Below are positions 16,798 to 24,722 of a stretch of 64,000 nucleotides of DNA, piece by piece. Source of the stretch: Herbaspirillum chlorophenolicum (GTDB lineage Bacteria > Pseudomonadota > Gammaproteobacteria > Burkholderiales > Burkholderiaceae_D); NCBI RefSeq assembly GCF_001189955.1, contig NZ_LFLT01000009.1, positions 1 to 64,000 of the forward strand, given 5' to 3'. How positions within the stretch are numbered: the first letter of the stretch is position 1; each line of letters begins with the position of its first letter. Position numbers and translations under genes: made by a program. The notes beneath the pieces were generated by a model. That model ran no database searches, was not told the origin of the DNA, and was given only the letters and a program-made list of their open reading frames with translations.

Positions 16798-17669
16798 TGC
16801 GTACCATCATCCATCTCTCGGATCTGCATTTCGGCCGCATCGATACCGCCATCATCGAACCTTTGATCGCGCAGGTGCATGAACTCAAGCCCGACCTGGT
16901 AGTGGTGTCCGGCGACCTGACCCAGCGTGCGCGCAGCGCCCAGTTCAAGCAGGCGCGCCACTTCCTCGACGCCCTGCCGCAGCCGCAACTGGTGGTGCCG
17001 GGCAACCACGATGTGCCGCTGTTCAACATCGCCGCACGGCTGCTGCAGCCGCTGCGCAAATACCGCCGCTATATCGGCGAAGACCTGCATCCGGTTTTCA
17101 TGGATGATGAGATGGTGGTGGTCGGCATCAACACCGCGCGCTCGCTGACCATCAAGGATGGCCGCGTCAACGACCGCCAGATCGAGATAACACGCCGCCA
17201 GTTGGCCGCTGTCGGCGACCACATGGTCAAGATCATCGTCACCCACCACCCCTTCGACTTGCCGCCGGGGCCGCAACACCACAGCCTGGTCGGCAAGGCG
17301 ATACCCGCCATGCGCGCCTTCGCGCTATGCGGCGCCGACCTTCTGCTGGCAGGCCACGCACATATCAGTTCGGCCGTCAGCAGCGCCGGACGCTACAACA
17401 TCCCTGGCTATTCGGCACTGGTAGTGCAAGCAGGAACAGCCACTTCCACACGCGGGCGCGGCGAAGTCAATTCATTCAATGTGCTGCAGATTGAAGCGCA
17501 TCAGATCACGGTGCACAGGCTGGGCTGGGAGCCCGGGCAGAATAGCTTCTCACTGGCCGCGTCACAGTCCTTCATGCAACGCGGCAGCGAATGGTTCAGG
17601 ATGGATGATCTCAGCGACGGGCCAAGCGCCAGCGCAACACATCCGCCAGCAAGAACAGCAACAGGCTAA
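16797..17669 (+). CDS. Calcineurin-like metallophosphoesterase
   Basis: The 290-residue product has the full set of dinuclear metal motifs: HLSDLHFG (D, H), VSGDLTQRA, VPGNHDVPLF, VTHHPFDLP and GHAHISSA. This arrangement is that of the CpdA/Icc-like and lipid-cleaving metallophosphoesterases. Its start overlaps the kinase stop (ATGA), and it closes a PAP2, DAG kinase, phosphoesterase run, so a phospholipid or polyprenyl phosphate substrate is more likely than cyclic AMP. The last 59 bases of the gene overlap the 3' end of the convergent PepSY gene; the overlapping tail (SATHPPARTATG) looks unconserved. Confidence 0.9.
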   Translation: MRTIIHLSDLHFGRIDTAIIEPLIAQVHELKPDLVVVSGDLTQRARSAQFKQARHFLDALPQPQLVVPGNHDVPLFNIAARLLQPLRKYRRYIGEDLHPVFMDDEMVVVGINTARSLTIKDGRVNDRQIEITRRQLAAVGDHMVKIIVTHHPFDLPPGPQHHSLVGKAIPAMRAFALCGADLLLAGHAHISSAVSSAGRYNIPGYSALVVQAGTATSTRGRGEVNSFNVLQIEAHQITVHRLGWEPGQNSFSLAASQSFMQRGSEWFRMDDLSDGPSASATHPPARTATG

Positions 17670-19008
17670 GGCCCATCAGCGGCAGGTTCCATCCCAGGAC
17701 AATGGCCAGTGCGCCCACCGCCGTGCGCTGCGCCGGCGGCAGCCGTACGAAGGCCTCGGACAGCGGCGCCAGGGCGGTTCCGGCTGCCGGACGGCGGCGC
17801 CACCACATCACATAGCCCAGCACGATCATGGCCGTGAGCGCGATACCGAAGGCCGCCATCAGGATCTGGTTCCACACGCCGAACAGGATGCCCATGTGCG
17901 CATCGACACCCCAGCGAATCAGTTTGGCCACCAACGGAAACGTCTCGAAATCGGCGCGGCTGGTGATGGCCATGCGATCCGGATCGACTGCCACCGTATC
18001 GACCTGGGTCGGCCAGGAACGGTCGACTTCGCGCACCATCCACGCCTGGTTCTGCGCACGCGGGGGACGGATCTCGATCTCGCTGGCATCGATGCCGCCC
18101 TGGCGCGCAATCGACTGCACCAGGTCGAACCGCGCCGGATCGCCGGCCGCTGGCATGAGCATGGCCATGCCATCCGATCCGTGGTGCCCCATGTGCCCGG
18201 CATGTTCGCCCATGCCGGCATCGGCGCCCGTGCTGGCAGGCTGCAATTGCATCGAGGCCGAAGGCGTCACCCATCCCATTGAAGCGCGCAGCATATTGAC
18301 GCGTCCGCCGGCCCACTTCGACCAGGTCAGTCCGGTCGCCGAGAAAAACACCAGCCCGACCACGATCCACAGCCCCAGCAGCGAATGCAGGCGGCGCGCG
18401 TTCATCGTCCGGCGCGTGGCAGCACGCGTCTTGCGCCGCGTACTCCACCACAGCCAGAGGCCGCCCAGCGAGCCCAGCCATAACCACGATGCCGCCAGCT
18501 CGCTGTAGTTCCGGCCCAGGCTGCCCAGCATCAGGTTGCGATGCAGGGTGTCCAGCGCGGTGCGCAAAGGCAAGGTGCCGCTGGTGCCGTAGACGGTCAG
18601 GTCGCCCTTCACTTCCAGGCTCACCGGGTCGATGAAGACCGCACGGCTTTCCGAGTCGCCCAAGCCTTTCTGGCTGAACATCACGCGGGTATTCCAGCCC
18701 GGCTCCTTGCCCGGACGCACCGCAAACAGACGCGGGCCTTCGCCGATATAGTCCTCTGCCGCCTTCACCTGCGCCGCCAGCGGCTGCGCGGCGCCTTGCG
18801 AGCGGTTGAACAACTGGTCGGCATACATGCGCGTCTCGATTTGCGGCGTCACCACGAACAGCGTGCCGGTGACGGCTGCCACCAGGATGAACGGGCCGAC
18901 GAACAGGCCGATGTAGAAATGCAGGCGCAGCAGCAAAGCCGCCAGCGCCGATGCGCTCTTGCGCTGGCCGGACACGCTGGCGGCCGGCTGGTAGGTATGG
19001 GTGGTCAT
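17611..19008 (-). CDS. PepSY-associated transmembrane protein with a His/Met-rich segment
   Basis: The 465-residue product starts at MTTHTYQPAASVSG and has the layout of PiuB-type PepSY-TM proteins: a first membrane helix (LHFYIGLFVGPFILVAAVTGTL cut short here, about 28-50), a periplasmic PepSY region, further helices near 165, 215, 395 and 440, and a tryptophan-rich cytoplasmic loop (LGSLGGLWLWW). Such proteins are linked to iron-siderophore or metal reduction and transport. A loop at about 264-286 reads GMGEHAGHMGHHGSDGMAM, rich in His and Met, which suggests copper or other metal binding. It overlaps the convergent phosphoesterase by 59 bases. No iron box is visible in its promoter region. 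Confidence 0.85.
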   Translation of the reverse strand: MTTHTYQPAASVSGQRKSASALAALLLRLHFYIGLFVGPFILVAAVTGTLFVVTPQIETRMYADQLFNRSQGAAQPLAAQVKAAEDYIGEGPRLFAVRPGKEPGWNTRVMFSQKGLGDSESRAVFIDPVSLEVKGDLTVYGTSGTLPLRTALDTLHRNLMLGSLGRNYSELAASWLWLGSLGGLWLWWSTRRKTRAATRRTMNARRLHSLLGLWIVVGLVFFSATGLTWSKWAGGRVNMLRASMGWVTPSASMQLQPASTGADAGMGEHAGHMGHHGSDGMAMLMPAAGDPARFDLVQSIARQGGIDASEIEIRPPRAQNQAWMVREVDRSWPTQVDTVAVDPDRMAITSRADFETFPLVAKLIRWGVDAHMGILFGVWNQILMAAFGIALTAMIVLGYVMWWRRRPAAGTALAPLSEAFVRLPPAQRTAVGALAIVLGWNLPLMGLSLLLFLLADVLRWRLARR

Positions 19009-19160
19009 GGCAGGAAACCGCACTCCGTGATGCGGAATCACGGCATGCATGGAAGTGGCAAGGATAAGCGGCTCATTGTAGGCCGCGCGCCGTGCGCTGC
19101 GAATGTGGCAATTTGTCGCACGCGCCGGGCGAATTCTGCGCAAGCGGTGGGGACGAAATG

Positions 19161-19187
19161 AAAAAGAGCCGCACTATGCGGCTCTTT
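19161..19187 (-). terminator. Rho-independent terminator of the 74-residue hypothetical gene
   Basis: AAAGAGCCGC, a 5-base loop and GCGGCTCTTT form a 10-bp stem followed on the minus strand by TTTTT. It lies 40 bases past the stop of the hypothetical gene and upstream of the PepSY gene. Confidence 0.88.
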
Positions 19188-19226
19188 CGTATGGCCTGTT
19201 GCCTGGTGTATGCCGGCAGCGTTGGC

Positions 19227-19451
19227 TCAGAGGGGGTTTTGGTCGATCCAGTCACCTGAGAAATCCAGGATGTAGGCAACCGCCTCATCTTCGGAATCGA
19301 ACTCATTGGTCGGTGACTTGCGCTGGTAGCGCAACTTGCCGTTGCTGTCCTTGCCTTCGTGGATCACGAAGCAGGCCATGAATTTTCCATTGTCCATTTT
19401 TTGAACCTGTGGAATGACTGAATTTCCCTTGTATGGAAAGAGATTGGACAT
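19227..19451 (-). CDS. Small conserved-looking hypothetical protein (74 aa)
   Basis: The product MSNLFPYKGNSVIPQVQKMD and onward is 74 residues, soluble, with a strand-rich first half (GKFMACFVIHEGKD) and an acidic helix (SEDEAVAYILDFSGDWID). I do not recognise a named family. It has its own terminator and diverges from the COG0523/FolE2 operon across 173 bases, so it may share the operator region found there. Coding is supported by the terminator position, by codon use and by the compact domain-like pattern of hydrophobic residues. Confidence 0.7.
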   Translation of the reverse strand: MSNLFPYKGNSVIPQVQKMDNGKFMACFVIHEGKDSNGKLRYQRKSPTNEFDSEDEAVAYILDFSGDWIDQNPL

Positions 19452-19528
19452 GAAAAAGCCTCCTGATTGCGAGGCGCAATGCTAGCACGAAGCGGCTTTT
19501 TTCTCAGGGAGGCCCGCAGCCCCACATT

Positions 19529-19577
19529 TGCAACTAAGTTGCATTTATGAGATATTACGCAACTCTGTTGCATTTAT
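19529..19577. promoter_or_regulatory. Tandem operator-like dyads before the COG0523-folE2 operon, candidate Zur sites
   Basis: Two nearly identical 19-base sequences lie 29 bases apart: GCAACTAAGTTGCATTTAT (19530-19548) and GCAACTCTGTTGCATTTAT (19559-19577). Each contains a dyad; the first is perfect over 7 bp around one central base (TGCAACT-A-AGTTGCA). The second ends 47 bases before the GTPase ATG. Tandem Fur-family-sized dyads ahead of a COG0523 GTPase plus FolE2 pair are what a zinc-uptake regulator site would look like. Assignment to Zur is inference from the genes controlled. Confidence 0.65.
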
Positions 19578-19624
19578 CCAGCCCCTATCCATCGCCTCCT
19601 TTTTACGCCAACGGCCCTTTTTCC

Positions 19625-20842
19625 ATGCAAACAACCACCCTGCAACGACCTGCCGATGGCAGGCTTCCCGTGACCGTGCTCTCAGGCTTTCTCGGCGCCG
19701 GCAAAACCACCCTGCTCAACCACATCCTCAATAACCGTGAAGGCCGTCGCGTGGCCGTCATCGTCAATGACATGTCGGAAATCAATATCGATGCCGCCCT
19801 GGTCAGGAACGGCGGCGCCGAACTGTCGCGCACCGATGAAAAACTGGTGGAGATGAGCAACGGCTGCATCTGCTGCACGCTGCGTGAAGATTTGCTGCTG
19901 GAAGTGCGCAAGCTGGCGCGCGAGCGGCGTTTCGACCAACTGGTGATCGAATCCACCGGCATTTCCGAACCGCTGCCGGTCGCCGAGACATTCACGTTCA
20001 CCGACGAAGACGGCGCCAGCCTGTCCGATGTGGCGCGGCTGGACACCATGGTCACCGTGGTCGATGCCTACAATTTCCTCAAGGACTACAGCTCGCAGGA
20101 CAGCCTGGAACAACGCGGCGAATCGCTGGGAGAGGAAGACACCCGCACCGTAGTCGACCTGCTCATCGAGCAGATCGAGTTCTGCGACGTGCTGGTGCTC
20201 AACAAGCTGGACCTGGTGTCGCCGCAGGAACTGGAACGGCTGACGGCCATCCTGCGCAGCCTCAATCCGCGCGCCCGCATCGAAACATCAACCTTCGGCA
20301 GCGTGGCACTGGACAAGATCCTGCATACCGGCCTGTTCGACTTCGAACAGGCGCAGCAGGCGCCGGGCTGGTTGCAGGAGCTGCGCGGCGAACACGTGCC
20401 GGAGTCCGAACAATACGGCATCTCCAGCTTCGCCTACCGCGCGCGCCGGCCTTTTCATCCAAAGCGATTCTTCGACCTGATCAACACCGAATGGCCGGGC
20501 GTGGTGCGCTCCAAGGGCTTTTTCTGGCTGGCCAGCCGGCCGGCGCAGGCCGGCTCCTGGTCGCAGGCGGGCGGCGTATGCCGCCACGGGCTGGCAGGAA
20601 AATGGTGGGCCGCCGTGGCGCGCGAACAATGGCCGCAAGACCAGGAATCGGTCGACTTCATCATGGAACAATGGGATGAGAACGTCGGCGATGCGCGCCA
20701 GGAGCTGGTGCTCATCGGCATGGACCTGAACCAGGCCATGCTGCGCGCCCGACTGGATGCCTGCCTGCTGGACGATGCTGAAATGGCGCAAGGCCCGCTG
20801 GGCTGGGTGCGCATGGCAGATCCCTTTCCGCTATGGGGTTGA
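19625..20842 (+). CDS. COG0523 GTPase, probable zinc metallochaperone (ZigA/YciC type)
   Basis: The 405-residue product is a G3E P-loop GTPase: Walker [10 protein letters not shown] (21-29), a switch region [13 protein letters not shown], the metal-binding CICC (81-84), an ESTGISEP motif and NKLD as base-specificity motif. A CobW C-terminal domain follows from about residue 280. Members with this form deliver or ration zinc and are commonly repressed by Zur. The start is the ATG in ttccatgcaa; the frame extends 26 codons upstream into the operator, which rules that extension out. It overlaps folE2 by 10 bases. Cobalt or nitrile hydratase chaperones are alternatives, but the folE2 linkage favours zinc. 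Confidence 0.9.
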   Translation: MQTTTLQRPADGRLPVTVLSGFLGAGKTTLLNHILNNREGRRVAVIVNDMSEINIDAALVRNGGAELSRTDEKLVEMSNGCICCTLREDLLLEVRKLARERRFDQLVIESTGISEPLPVAETFTFTDEDGASLSDVARLDTMVTVVDAYNFLKDYSSQDSLEQRGESLGEEDTRTVVDLLIEQIEFCDVLVLNKLDLVSPQELERLTAILRSLNPRARIETSTFGSVALDKILHTGLFDFEQAQQAPGWLQELRGEHVPESEQYGISSFAYRARRPFHPKRFFDLINTEWPGVVRSKGFFWLASRPAQAGSWSQAGGVCRHGLAGKWWAAVAREQWPQDQESVDFIMEQWDENVGDARQELVLIGMDLNQAMLRARLDACLLDDAEMAQGPLGWVRMADPFPLWG

Positions 20843-21759
20843 CGGTGGCGTCCACACTCCCCGATGTCGCCCGTCACGAAAGTTCGGCCATTCCCTTGGC
20901 GCTGAATTGGGTCGGCATGCGCGGCATCGCCATCCCCCTGATGCCTGGCAGCCCTGAAATCGCGCCGCTGGCGGCCACGGCAGACCTTGCCGTGGATTTG
21001 CCCGATCCGCACGCCAAAGGCATCCACATGTCGCGCCTGTACCGCTTGCTGGGTACGTTCGCCCAGCATGGGGAATTGTCGCCGCGCTCACTGCAGCGGC
21101 TGCTGCGCGACATGATTGAAAGCCACGCCGATTGCGGATCGCGTGCGGCGCGCATCGGGCTGGAATTCGGCTTGCTGCAACAACGGCCGGCGCTGCGCAC
21201 CGCTGGTCTGGCAGGCTGGAAGAGTTATCCGGTCAGCGTGCAGGCCATGCATCGCGGCCACGCCACGTGGGTGGAACTGGCAGTGCGCATCCAGTATTCC
21301 TCCACCTGCCCCTGTTCGGCCGCCCTCTCGCGACAGGCCGTGCGCGATGCTTTTGCGGAAGATTTCAGCGATACCGCCCTGGTCGCGCGCGGCGATGTGC
21401 TCGACTGGATTTCCGCCAGGGCCAGCCTGGCCACGCCGCACAGCCAGCGCAGTGAGGCCGAGGTGCGCATCAGGCTTTCCGCCGATGCCGATGCGCTGCC
21501 GCTACCGGCACTCATCAACTGCGCCGAAACGGCATTGGCCACGCCGGTGCAGACGGCCGTCAAGCGCGCCGACGAACAGGCATTCGCCCTGCTCAACGGC
21601 GCCAACCTGATGTACGTGGAAGATGCCGCGCGTCGCCTGCGGTGGGCACTGGAGCAGCATTTCAGCGCCTGCTCGGTTTCGGTCAGCCACCATGAAAGCC
21701 TGCACCCGCACGACGCGGTTGCCTCTTGCGCGACGCCTGGCTGGGAACGCATGGACTAA
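20833..21759 (+). CDS. folE2: GTP cyclohydrolase FolE2 (type IB)
   Basis: The 308-residue product makes dihydroneopterin triphosphate from GTP, the first step of folate synthesis, using a metal site that can work without zinc. The N-terminal [10 protein letters not shown], the KGIHMSRLY segment (62-70), the catalytic-type [11 protein letters not shown] (157-167) and the C-terminal [13 protein letters not shown] are family hallmarks. FolE2 replaces the zinc enzyme FolE under zinc limitation in several proteobacteria and is then controlled by Zur. It starts inside the last 10 bases of the COG0523 gene, so the two are translationally coupled. A GTG a few codons downstream (20845) is an alternative start. 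Confidence 0.93.
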   Translation: MGLTVASTLPDVARHESSAIPLALNWVGMRGIAIPLMPGSPEIAPLAATADLAVDLPDPHAKGIHMSRLYRLLGTFAQHGELSPRSLQRLLRDMIESHADCGSRAARIGLEFGLLQQRPALRTAGLAGWKSYPVSVQAMHRGHATWVELAVRIQYSSTCPCSAALSRQAVRDAFAEDFSDTALVARGDVLDWISARASLATPHSQRSEAEVRIRLSADADALPLPALINCAETALATPVQTAVKRADEQAFALLNGANLMYVEDAARRLRWALEQHFSACSVSVSHHESLHPHDAVASCATPGWERMD

Positions 21760-21852
21760 AGAAGATAAAAGAATGCACGTCCGCCCCGTCTCTGGCACAC
21801 CCGCGCGAACCGGAGTATCTTTCATGCTATCGCCAGAACAACAGATTTCCTC

Positions 21853-22821
21853 ATGATTTCCAGCAGCATCCCCAGTACCTTGCAACGCCATCAATTCGCC
21901 GCGCTTGAACCCGGCCCACGCCTGCTGGTGCTGGGTGCGGTACACGGCAACGAAACTTGCGGCACGCGCGCCATCGAGCGGCTGCTGCGCGAACTGGACA
22001 GCGGCGCCCTCGCCCTCACGCGCGGCCTGCTGACACTGGTGCCGGTCACCAATCCCCTCGCCTACCAGAAGAAACAACGCCAGGGCGAACGCAACCTCAA
22101 CCGCAACATGCGGGTGAATGCGGCGCCGGCCAATTTCGAAGACAGGATATCCAACGTGCTATGCCCGTGGATCGCCGAACACGATGTGCTGCTCGACCTG
22201 CACTCCTTCCATACCGCCGGCGTTCCCTTCGCCATGCTGGGGCCGGAAGACAACGATGGCGACATCGAACCCTTCTCGCATGCGCAGGCAGAACAGCGCA
22301 TGGCTGCTCATCTGGGAACGACACGCATCGTGGAAGGATGGATGGGCACTTATGCACGCGGCGTGGAACGCCGCCGCAAGGAAGGAAAAGTCGGCGCTCC
22401 CGACCTGCTGGATCGCAACTATGGCGTAGGCACGACGGAATTCGCCCGTACCCAGGGCGTCTACGGCATCACGCTGGAATGCGGGCAGCATGACGACCCG
22501 CACGCACCGGAAGTCGCCTACCATGCGATCCTGCAGACCCTGGCCCTGCTCGGCATGGCGCAACTGCCGCTGGAACCGCCTCGTCCGGAAATCGAGATCA
22601 TCCGTCTGGTCGACGTGATCGACATGGAACATCCGGCCGACGCCTTCACCCGCGAATGGGCCAGTTTCGACCGCGTGGCCAAAGGCCAGGCCATCGGCCA
22701 CCGCCACGATGGAACAGCGGTGACGGCGCCGGATGACGGTTACATCGTATTCCCCAACCCCAAGGCGCTGGCTGGCAATGAATGGTTTTACTTCGGCGTG
22801 AAAAGCGGCCGCAAGCTGTAA
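21853..22821 (+). CDS. Succinylglutamate desuccinylase/aspartoacylase-family (M14) zinc hydrolase
   Basis: The 322-residue product has the AstE/AspA zinc-binding motif GAVHGNET (H and E near residues 35-38), a conserved Arg-Asn pair (GERNLNRNMR) and the third ligand in LLDLHSFHTAG (about 117), followed by the catalytic-region ITLECGQHDDPHAP (about 210). The enzyme probably removes an acyl group from an N-acyl amino acid or similar amide. No arginine succinyltransferase genes are nearby, so a role in that pathway is not supported. It lies 93 bases after folE2; whether it belongs to that operon is uncertain. Confidence 0.88.
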   Translation: MISSSIPSTLQRHQFAALEPGPRLLVLGAVHGNETCGTRAIERLLRELDSGALALTRGLLTLVPVTNPLAYQKKQRQGERNLNRNMRVNAAPANFEDRISNVLCPWIAEHDVLLDLHSFHTAGVPFAMLGPEDNDGDIEPFSHAQAEQRMAAHLGTTRIVEGWMGTYARGVERRRKEGKVGAPDLLDRNYGVGTTEFARTQGVYGITLECGQHDDPHAPEVAYHAILQTLALLGMAQLPLEPPRPEIEIIRLVDVIDMEHPADAFTREWASFDRVAKGQAIGHRHDGTAVTAPDDGYIVFPNPKALAGNEWFYFGVKSGRKL

Positions 22822-22836
22822 GCCGATCTTTATCTA

Positions 22837-23322
22837 TCAGGCGCAATCCAGCACATAGAAGCGCGTGTCCACCGTCATCACCGGAAACGAAGGCGGCAGC
22901 GCGGCTTTCTCGATCAGTGCGAAACCGTTTTTCTCATAGAAGCGGTGCGCCGCCAGGAACTTTGCCGTAGTCCCCAGATAAACCTGCTTCACGCCCTGCA
23001 TCTTGGCCCAGCCGATGGCGCCGTCCAGCAGGCGCCTGGCGGTGCCGTGCTCGCTGCCGCGATGGCTGGCGGCGACAAACATCTTGCGCAGCGCCACCCG
23101 GTCGTTGCCGATATCGAGCAGCGATACGGTGCCGACCACCTCGCCGCCATCCAGCGCGACCCAGAAATTGCCCTTGCCCTGTTGATAGAAACCGGAAATA
23201 TCGTTCAGGTCGGGCTGGCCTTCCAGCGTGATGGGAATGTCGAATTCCTGTTGCTGGATCGGCAGGATGACCTTGACCACGCCTTCTGCGTGCTCTAGGG
23301 AAAAGGGACGAATTTCGATCAT
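22837..23322 (-). CDS. GNAT-family N-acetyltransferase
   Basis: The 161-residue product has the acetyl-CoA-binding GNAT core: a beta-bulge strand KMFVAASHRGSEHGTARRLL (about 80-99, corresponding to motif A with R-G--HG-A), and C-terminal VYLGTTAKFLAAHRFYEKNGF, the usual YEKNGF signature. The acceptor substrate is unknown. It converges with the aspartoacylase-family gene with only 15 bases between the stops and precedes, on the same strand, nothing obviously related; the next gene upstream is a second GNAT protein. Confidence 0.92.
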   Translation of the reverse strand: MIEIRPFSLEHAEGVVKVILPIQQQEFDIPITLEGQPDLNDISGFYQQGKGNFWVALDGGEVVGTVSLLDIGNDRVALRKMFVAASHRGSEHGTARRLLDGAIGWAKMQGVKQVYLGTTAKFLAAHRFYEKNGFALIEKAALPPSFPVMTVDTRFYVLDCA

Positions 23323-23373
23323 GGATGTGTGCGCTTGGATAAGGGCTGGCTTGCTGGCCCGATGTTGCGTGGC

Positions 23374-23787
23374 TTACTTGAGTTCGTTGCCCGGCGTCAG
23401 CTCCCAGCAGCGCGGGCTGTGGGCGAAACCGATGTATCCGTAGTAGTCCGCAGCATCGGGCGCGGCCAGCAAGCGCAGGCGGCAGTGCGGGCCGAGCCGG
23501 TTGCGGGTATGGCGGATCAGTTCCTTGCCGATGCCGCGGCGCTGGTAACTCTCATCGACGGCCAGTTCCGACATGTAGCAGGCATAGGTGAAGTCGGTCA
23601 CGCAGCGCGCCACGCCGACCAGCAGCTCGCCGTCCCATGCGGTGGCGACCAGATTGGCGTTCTCCACCATGCCCTTCATGCATTCGAGGTCGTCCAGCGG
23701 ACGGCGCGGGCCCATCGAAGTGCGAGAGAGCACGTTGACGAACTGCTCGACGGTAAGGGCGATGTCGGTCTTGTATTCGATGTTCAT
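23374..23787 (-). CDS. GNAT-family N-acetyltransferase, short form
   Basis: This 137-residue protein starts at MNIEYKTDIALT. Motif A reads LAVDESYQRRGIGKELIRHT (about 80-99), with the Q-x-x-G-x-G acetyl-CoA loop intact, and the end has YYGYIGFAHSPRCWELTPG. The size and the AADYYGYIGF ending resemble small GNAT proteins that acetylate antibiotics or small amines, but no substrate can be assigned. It lies 51 bases upstream of the other GNAT gene on the same strand and they may be cotranscribed. Confidence 0.9.
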   Translation of the reverse strand: MNIEYKTDIALTVEQFVNVLSRTSMGPRRPLDDLECMKGMVENANLVATAWDGELLVGVARCVTDFTYACYMSELAVDESYQRRGIGKELIRHTRNRLGPHCRLRLLAAPDAADYYGYIGFAHSPRCWELTPGNELK

Positions 23788-23862
23788 GGCAGCAGGCGGG
23801 CGAAGGCTAAAGCCAGCATGATACCCAAACAAGGGGCAACCGTTTGGGAGCCGGACATCCTC

Positions 23863-23891
23863 AAAAAAATCGCCGGCATAAAGCCGGCGAT
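23863..23891 (-). terminator. Rho-independent terminator after the enoyl-CoA hydratase gene
   Basis: ATCGCCGGC, a 5-base loop and GCCGGCGAT form a 9-bp stem, followed on the minus strand by seven T. It is 26 bases past the hydratase stop and closes the fatty acyl-CoA operon. Confidence 0.92.
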
Positions 23892-23916
23892 GCGTGGCCC
23901 ATTTCCCGGGAAAATG

Positions 23917-24699
23917 TCAGCTGTTCTTCCACAGTGGATTGCGCTTCTCCAAAAAGGCGTTGACGCCCTCCTTCTGGTCCTGCGTATCGAACAGGTCGAT
24001 GAACAGTTCACGCTCGGTCTGCAGGATGGTGCCCAGCGGGTTGTGGCGCGCCCCCTGGATCAGCTTCTTGCTGGCCGCCACCGACGACGGGCTTTGCTTC
24101 TCGGCCTGCAGCGCCAGTTCCAGTGCGCGTGCCTTCGCCTGTCCCTTGCCTACCACTTCTTCCACCAGGCCGATGCGCAAAGCGGTCTCCGCGTTGACGC
24201 GTTCTCCGCACAGGATCATGCGCTTGGCCCAGCCTTCGCCGACCAGCCACGGCAAATTCTGCGTGCCACCGGCGCAGGGCAGCAAGCCCACGGCCGCTTC
24301 CGGCAAGGCCATCTGAGCCTGCTCCTCGGCAATGCGGATGTCGCAGGCCAGGGCACATTCCAGCCCGCCGCCCATGGCATAACCATTGATGGCGGCGATC
24401 GAGACGCCGCGAAAATTGGACAAGGTTTCAAACGCTTCGCCGAAACGGCGCGCCATCTCGCGCGCCATGGCGCGGTCGCCGTCGGCGAACAGCTTCAGGT
24501 CGGCGCCGGCGGAAAAGAACTTCTCGCCCTCGCCGGTCACCACCAGCGTGTAGATGTTACGGTCGGCGTTGAGGTCCTTGACCAGTTGCGTCAGGCCGGC
24601 CAGCGCATCGCGCGTCCAGGTGTTGGCCGGCGGGTTGGACAATGTCAGGACGGCGGTGTGGTTGGTCTTTTCCAGCTTGAGATTGGTATAGGTACTCAT
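23917..24699 (-). CDS. Enoyl-CoA hydratase/isomerase family protein
   Basis: The 260-residue product is a crotonase-fold enzyme that adds water to 2-enoyl-CoA. The oxyanion-hole segments FSAGADLKLF (about 62-71) and NGYAMGGGLECALACD (about 102-117) are present, and both catalytic glutamates are kept: one in GGLEC and one in ALPEAAVGLLPCAGG (about 131-145). It follows the acyl-CoA dehydrogenase gene by 23 bases, so the two act in successive steps of a beta-oxidation-type pathway. Chain length or branch preference cannot be read from sequence. Confidence 0.92.
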   Translation of the reverse strand: MSTYTNLKLEKTNHTAVLTLSNPPANTWTRDALAGLTQLVKDLNADRNIYTLVVTGEGEKFFSAGADLKLFADGDRAMAREMARRFGEAFETLSNFRGVSIAAINGYAMGGGLECALACDIRIAEEQAQMALPEAAVGLLPCAGGTQNLPWLVGEGWAKRMILCGERVNAETALRIGLVEEVVGKGQAKARALELALQAEKQSPSSVAASKKLIQGARHNPLGTILQTERELFIDLFDTQDQKEGVNAFLEKRNPLWKNS

Positions 24700-24722
24700 G
24701 AATGCCTTTCAACGAAACAGGG

